Assembly: GCA_003339415.1 (NCBI GenBank)
Contig: PDHQ01000631.1
Coordinates: 1 to 13,362, forward strand
Source of the DNA: Ophiocordyceps camponoti-saundersi (nom. inval.)
Lineage: Eukaryota; Ascomycota; Sordariomycetes; Hypocreales; Ophiocordycipitaceae
Direction of reading: 5' to 3'
DNA length: 13,362 nt
The notes beneath the pieces were generated by a model, which worked only from the letters and a program-made list of their open reading frames with translations, was not told where the DNA came from and searched no databases. The translations under genes and the position numbers were made by a program. Of the stretch, positions 9,418-13,362 are shown in pieces. Numbering within the stretch: position 1 is the stretch's first letter; each line of letters opens with the position of its first letter.

Positions 9418-9715
9418 GGGGGGCATATATATATATATTATATATACGTAAACTATCGCGTATATATATATAAGAAAGTGCCTAATTTATATATATTATA
9501 AAAGTAAGTATTAGTTTAATAAATAAGGGCTAAAAAGCTAAAAAGAAAATAGCTACTATAATATAATTATAAATATATATATTAGTTATAAAATTAAGGC
9601 GCTATTACTTATACTCGCTACTTATAAGGAGGATACCGGTCCTTACTATATTTTTAGATAAGACTTAATATAAGATATTAAATTTAAATACTTTTACTAT
9701 TATTTTAATAATAGT
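9418..9715 (+). repeat. Left copy of an LTR-like direct repeat
   Basis: Matches 12049-12305 in the same orientation. The core is a 31-bp exact match (9492-9522 against 12090-12120), then a second match TATATTTTTAGATA (9647 against 12244), at offsets of 2,598 and 2,597 bp. So it is colinear apart from AT-repeat length near the start. This copy keeps GGATACCGGTCC (9631-9642) where the right copy reads AAGATACTAGTTT. Length (about 300 bp) and separation suit the LTRs of a small or truncated LTR retroelement. The expected TG...CA ends are not visible and could have been destroyed by RIP. Confidence 0.65.
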
Positions 9716-11222
9716 TATAAGCTAGGTTTACTTTATCTAATCCGATTAGTTATATAAAGTCTTTATTAAATAAATATTACTTATTTTTTTTCTTCTTTTT
9801 TTTTTATATATAATATATCTTTATCTAAAAATTTTATTTATTCTTAAAAGCCTCCTTAAATCCTCCGTAAACGTAAGGACTAAACTTAATAATATTATAA
9901 CTTAAAAAAAGTTACTAAACTTTATAATATCTAAGAATATATTAATCTAAATATATTTTATAATAAACTTACTAAACCGAATAAATAAAAATATATCTTT
10001 TTAGATACTTAAGCCTATTAACTTAATAACTTAGAATTAGAACTATTCTTTACTTATAAGATACTATTTTATATAATTATAGCTAAAAAGAATATAATAT
10101 AATAAGTAGTATATTTTAGTAGCGGTAATAAATACGCTTAAAGAAAAATAAGTATATAACTTAGCTAAGAGATATTTAAAAGCTTCTATAAAGTTTAATT
10201 AAATAGTTTCTTAACCCCTTTCTTTTCCTAAAAGTATTTATAAATTAGGATATAAAAAGTAAATAATATAAAACTAAAATTATTACTAGGTATATAGCTT
10301 AGATTAGTTTCCCTTAAAAGAGGAAGAAATTAAGTAAGTAATTAGCCCTAACCTTATCTTTATAGCTATTATAAAAGTTATTTATTATAAGTTAAGTTTT
10401 AGAGAGAACTTATAATAAAAACTTTACTAACTTTATAACTTTATTTTAAACTTTATATTTTTATATTATAAATTCCTAATTTAAATACTTATTCTTAAGT
10501 TTTCGGCACTTAATTAAATAGTTCTTATCTTCCTTTCTCTTTCTTCTTTTATCTTTATATAGAAAACTAACTTTTTATTATTTTCCTTATAAAGAATTAC
10601 TATCTAGCACTTCCCCTTATAGCTAAAGATCCCCCTTTATATTAGTTAAAAACTTTAGTTACTTAAAAAGTTACGCCTTTTATATATCTACTATACTTAC
10701 TTAAGGTATCCTTCTTCCCCCGCTAAAATACTTTTATTAGAATAATATTATAATTCCTTAATAGAATAGATATTATACTAATTAGTTTTAAGAAGGAATA
10801 AACTACTTACCTTTTTTTAAAGTTACCTCTTTTTAAGTATTTAAAAAGAATTTTAAAATCTTATAAATATAGAAATTATAATAAACTTAGACTTTAAAAC
10901 TAAGTTACCTAATACCTTAGTTATTTATATACTTTCCTTTTATTATTATATTATTTACTTTTACTAGTATTAGATATTATTATAATTATAAGCGTTATTT
11001 TTAATATTTATTATATATTATTATTACCTTTTATTTATATATTTAACTTTTATTTTAATACCGCTAATTTTTCTTAGTATTAACTTAAATTTATTTAGTA
11101 AGCGTTAAGGGAAATAAGTATAGTATTTCTAAGAAGCTTAGGAGATAATAGCCCTTCCTATATTTATCTATTCCTAACTTTAACTTTAAGAGAGTTTTCT
11201 AACTTTATAACCTCTCTACTTT
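9716..11222. other. Left part of the region between the LTR-like repeats
   Basis: T/C-rich tracts (9782-9805) and otherwise AT-rich DNA. The one coding-like signal is on the - strand: a 32-codon stop-free run (10574 down to 10479) reading as a strongly basic peptide with DKRRKRKEDKNYLIKCRKLK. It is flanked on both sides by TAA/TAG-interrupted sequence that reads on in the same phase. Stop density over 10320-10740 is close to background, so this is only a possible gag-like or DNA-binding remnant. No primer-binding site can be recognised after the left repeat. Confidence 0.25.
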
Positions 11223-11860
11223 TTACGATATTATTATTATCCTTAATAACTATTACTATAATTTACGTAAAGCTAGGAGTAATAGTTTAGGTTTAGTATA
11301 AATATTATTATCTAAGACCTACTTATATAAAGCTATTAGAAACGTTATATTTTAAGCTTAGGAGCGAGATATAATATTAAAAAAAGTACGCGTAAGTTTA
11401 TAGGCGATTATATTTCTTATAAGTAGTGCTATTCGCTACCTAATAGCTTTACGTAATTAAGGCCTTAAAATATTTATTATTACGTAGAATTTTAATATAT
11501 ATTACTAAAGCGGATATAATAATCTTAGCTTAAAGAATAATATTTATTATAAGGCGCGAAAATACTTATTACTCTAACTCTTATAGAAAAAAACTATATT
11601 ATTTTAATAAATATAAAATCCGTAAGCGGATATTTATATTTATACTTAAAGCGTTTATTATAGCTATAATCGATAAATATATAGTTAAAAGCTAAAAAAG
11701 GCGATACCTCCTTTATACGCTATAATTATATATAGGAATAAGACTTAAGTTTATTTTAAGATTTATATTCTTTTTTAAGAAAAAGGCTATATAGAAAACT
11801 TTAGAAAAAAAAGGAAGAGGAGGATAAAGGAAGAAAAAAGAGGAAAAAAGAGAAAGGAAA
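11223..11860 (+). pseudogene. Decayed frame inside the LTR-like element, unidentified
   Basis: The frame with codon starts divisible by 3 has stop-free runs at 11343-11423 (27 codons; contains LGARYNIKKSTRKFIGDY) and 11553-11660 (36 codons; contains ITLTLIEKNYIILINIKSVS). A later stretch reads LKAKKGDTSFIRYNYI (11688-11735), then LYSFLRKRLYRKL (11763-11801) and a Lys/Glu/Arg-rich tail (11805-11860). Stops are TAA/TAG only. The tail lies about 190 bp before the G-run that precedes the right repeat. The orientation agrees with a + strand element ending at a purine-rich tract. I cannot match it to gag, protease, reverse transcriptase or integrase. Confidence 0.4.
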
Positions 11861-12042
11861 AGAAGAGGGTATTTTATACTATATTTAGATAACTTAGCTA
11901 GCTTTACTAATTTAATAAGTATAGAAAATATATACTTATAATCTTTTCTTATAAGTTTTCTTTTAAAAGTTTTAATAATCTTATTTTATAATTTTTAAAG
12001 TTATTTTTAAAGCTTATTAGATATTTTTAAATTAGCTTATAA

Positions 12043-12053
12043 GTTTAAGGGGG
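12043..12053 (+). other. Possible polypurine tract before the right repeat
   Basis: AAGGGGG abuts the right LTR-like copy, where plus-strand priming would start in an LTR retroelement. The argument is weakened because AAGGGGGG also precedes the left copy, so the G-run may be part of the repeat itself. Confidence 0.3.
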
Positions 12054-12305
12054 TATATTATATATATATATATAAGAAAATACCTTCTTTATATTATAAA
12101 AGTAAGTATTAGTTTAATAAGTAAGGGCTAAAAACTTAAAAAGGAAATAATTACTATAAGTAATTATAAGTATATATCTTAGCGGTAAGATTAAGGCGTT
12201 ATAATTTATAAATACTATATAAAAGAAAGATACTAGTTTTAATTATATTTTTAGATAAAACTTAAAATAATATATTTACTTTATATATTTTTATTATTAT
12301 TATTA
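12049..12305 (+). repeat. Right copy of the LTR-like direct repeat (more mutated)
   Basis: Same order as the left copy, but with further C to T and G to A changes outside CpA, such as CCGGTCC becoming CTAGTTT. The left copy's GGGCATAT (C at 9424) is GGGTATAT here (T at 12054), an example of a GCA site converted in one copy only. It merges on the right into TTA/TAT-repeat sequence, so the end is approximate. Confidence 0.65.
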
Positions 12306-12789
12306 TAATAATATATAAGTAAATATAAGAAATATAATTATAAAAAATAATAATATAATAAAAAATTAAATTTATAAATATATTATAAGATAAATATTTA
12401 GAAAAGAAAGTAAGCTATTAATAATTATTTAGAAATTTAAAATAGCTTATAAAATACCTTTTAAAATATATATATTCGATTTTTTCTTTAAAGAAAATAT
12501 ATTCTAAGTAAAGAAAATATTTTTAAAACTTAAAAATATATCTTTATATATTATTATTATTAAATTAAAAAATTAATAAAATTAAAAATTAAAATTTAAA
12601 AGTAAAATATAATAAAATAAAAATAAATATATATAGTTTTATATTAGTAATATTAATAAAGCTAGTAAAAGCTATATTATTTATTTTTATAATAATTAAG
12701 TAAAGTTAATAGCTTTTAAAAATATATAAATAAATATATATAGCTTTTATAAAGCTTAATATAAAATATAAGCTAATATATTTTAATAA
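12306..12789. other. Near-saturated AT region
   Basis: Almost no G or C. It contains a direct repeat AAATAAATATATATAG (12621 and 12728) and an imperfect inverted repeat (12666-12687 against 12726-12748, both with AAAGCTATA/TATAGCTTT cores). No coding signal can be judged here because the four-base alphabet has effectively collapsed to two. Confidence 0.5.
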
Positions 12790-12881
12790 TACTAATTAAG
12801 CGTAAGCTTAGCGCGGTATTAATTATAATAAAAAAATTAAGCGCTATATTATAAGCTATTTTAGCTTACCTTAATTAATAA
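12790..12881. repeat. Imperfect long inverted repeat with a G/C pocket
   Basis: Arm 1 (12791-12814) contains TAATTAAGCG then TAAGCTTAGCGC. Arm 2 (12841-12880) carries the reverse complement in two parts, GCGCTA and AGCTTACCTTAATTA, split by about 16 extra bases. An internal near-palindrome is centred on AAGCTT (12804-12809). It could be the remains of a terminal inverted repeat, a small foldback element or a Helitron-type end hairpin; the sequence alone does not decide. Confidence 0.4.
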
Positions 12882-13140
12882 AAACGCTATTTAATTTTAA
12901 TATAAATATTATAATAAAAAATATATATAATACTTAAAAAAATAAAATATTAATATATAATATTATATATTTATTTTTTAAAAAGTTTATAATAAAAAAT
13001 AAAATATAAAAAAAAAAATAAAAAAATTAGAGAAAATAATATTTATTTTATATAGAAAAATAATAATAATAAGAAAGATAATTAGAAAAAATAGGAAAAA
13101 AAGCGTATATATATATATATATATTTATTTATAATTATAT
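12882..13140. other. A/T-only stretch with a TA microsatellite
   Basis: 12901-13020 contains two G/C bases in 120. A TA repeat lies at about 13106-13124. No feature other than low complexity can be supported. Confidence 0.6.
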
Positions 13141-13362
13141 AAAAAAGGAGAGAGAGGAGAGAGGGAGAGAGGGAAAGAGAAAAGAGAGGAGAGGAAAAGT
13201 AAAAGAGAAAGGGAGAGAGGGAGAGAGAGAGAGAGGGAAAGAGAAAAAAGAGGAGAGGAAGAGAGAGAGAGAAAGGAAAAGAGGGAGAGAAAAAGAGAGA
13301 AAAAAGAGGAGAGGAAGAAAAAAGAGAGAAAAAAAAAGGGAGAGAGAAAAGATAGAAAAAAA
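13141..13362 (+). repeat. Long polypurine (GA-rich) tract at the right edge
   Basis: 222 bases of A and G interrupted by only two T (13200 and 13353), giving pure-purine runs of 59 and 152 bases. Inside is a degenerate longer period: GAGAAAAAAGAGGAGAGGAA occurs at 13241 and 13297 (56 bp apart), with a variant near 13177. Polypurine/polypyrimidine DNA of this length can form intramolecular triplex (H-DNA). It continues to the window edge. Confidence 0.85.

Noticed and set aside
9425..9476. TA-rich hairpin around CGTAAACTATCGCG as a regulatory site
   Set aside because: The alternating TA sequence is self-complementary by composition, and the right-hand repeat copy lacks the central G/C part, so there is no support for conserved function.
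1..13362. AT-rich bacterial, mitochondrial or plastid genome
   Set aside because: Organelle or bacterial DNA would show intact genes and no specific CpA/TpG loss. The depletion on both strands with CpG retained fits nuclear fungal RIP.
1..13362. CpG-methylation decay as the cause of the AT-richness
   Set aside because: CpG is still frequent, especially in the left half, while CpA is nearly absent. That is the opposite of methyl-CpG deamination.

Overview
This window looks like AT-rich, repeat-derived DNA from a filamentous ascomycete (Pezizomycotina) that has been heavily mutated by repeat-induced point mutation (RIP) or a process very like it. By hand count there are only 47 CpA/TpG dinucleotides in 13.4 kb, while TpA is everywhere and CpG is still common. 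That is the RIP signature (C to T at CpA on both strands) and not ordinary CpG-methylation decay. There are only five ATG triplets on the + strand and six on the - strand, and I see no intact gene, tRNA, rRNA or CRISPR array. Everything coding-like is a fossil whose in-frame stops are TAA or TAG, as expected from CAA, CAG or TGG.

Layout. 1-63 is a poly-A tract cut by the window edge. About 305-2803 is a decayed reading frame of roughly 830 codons (+ strand), with a Lys/Arg-rich segment carrying a 27-bp tandem duplication. 2855-3640 is a second relic with unusually few stops and a 108-bp internal duplication; its coding strand is uncertain. A G-run cluster (3640-3667) separates it from a third relic (3667-4320). 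At 4346-8240 there are three diverged, same-direction copies (A, B, C) of a unit of about 1.1 kb. Each starts at a T-tract and carries a related decayed protein frame. A 0.53-kb extra segment follows copy A. 8241-9417 is very AT-rich with nothing recognised.

A direct-repeat pair at about 9418-9715 and 12049-12305 brackets 2.3 kb and resembles the LTRs of a decayed LTR retroelement. One decayed + strand frame (11223-11860) lies inside. The far right (12306-13140) is close to pure A/T with a palindromic pocket near 12790-12881. The window ends in a 222-bp almost uninterrupted purine tract.

The most informative pattern is in the mutations. 42 of the 47 surviving CpA/TpG sites are in the context GCA/TGC, so a 5' G seems to protect CpA. 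Mutation depth also rises from left to right: within both the triple unit and the LTR-like pair, the right-hand copy has lost C/G at CpG, CpC and CpT sites that the left-hand copy keeps. I could not assign any relic to a named transposon family. The sequence supports transposon or repeat origin only through repetition, RIP and layout, not through a recognised domain.
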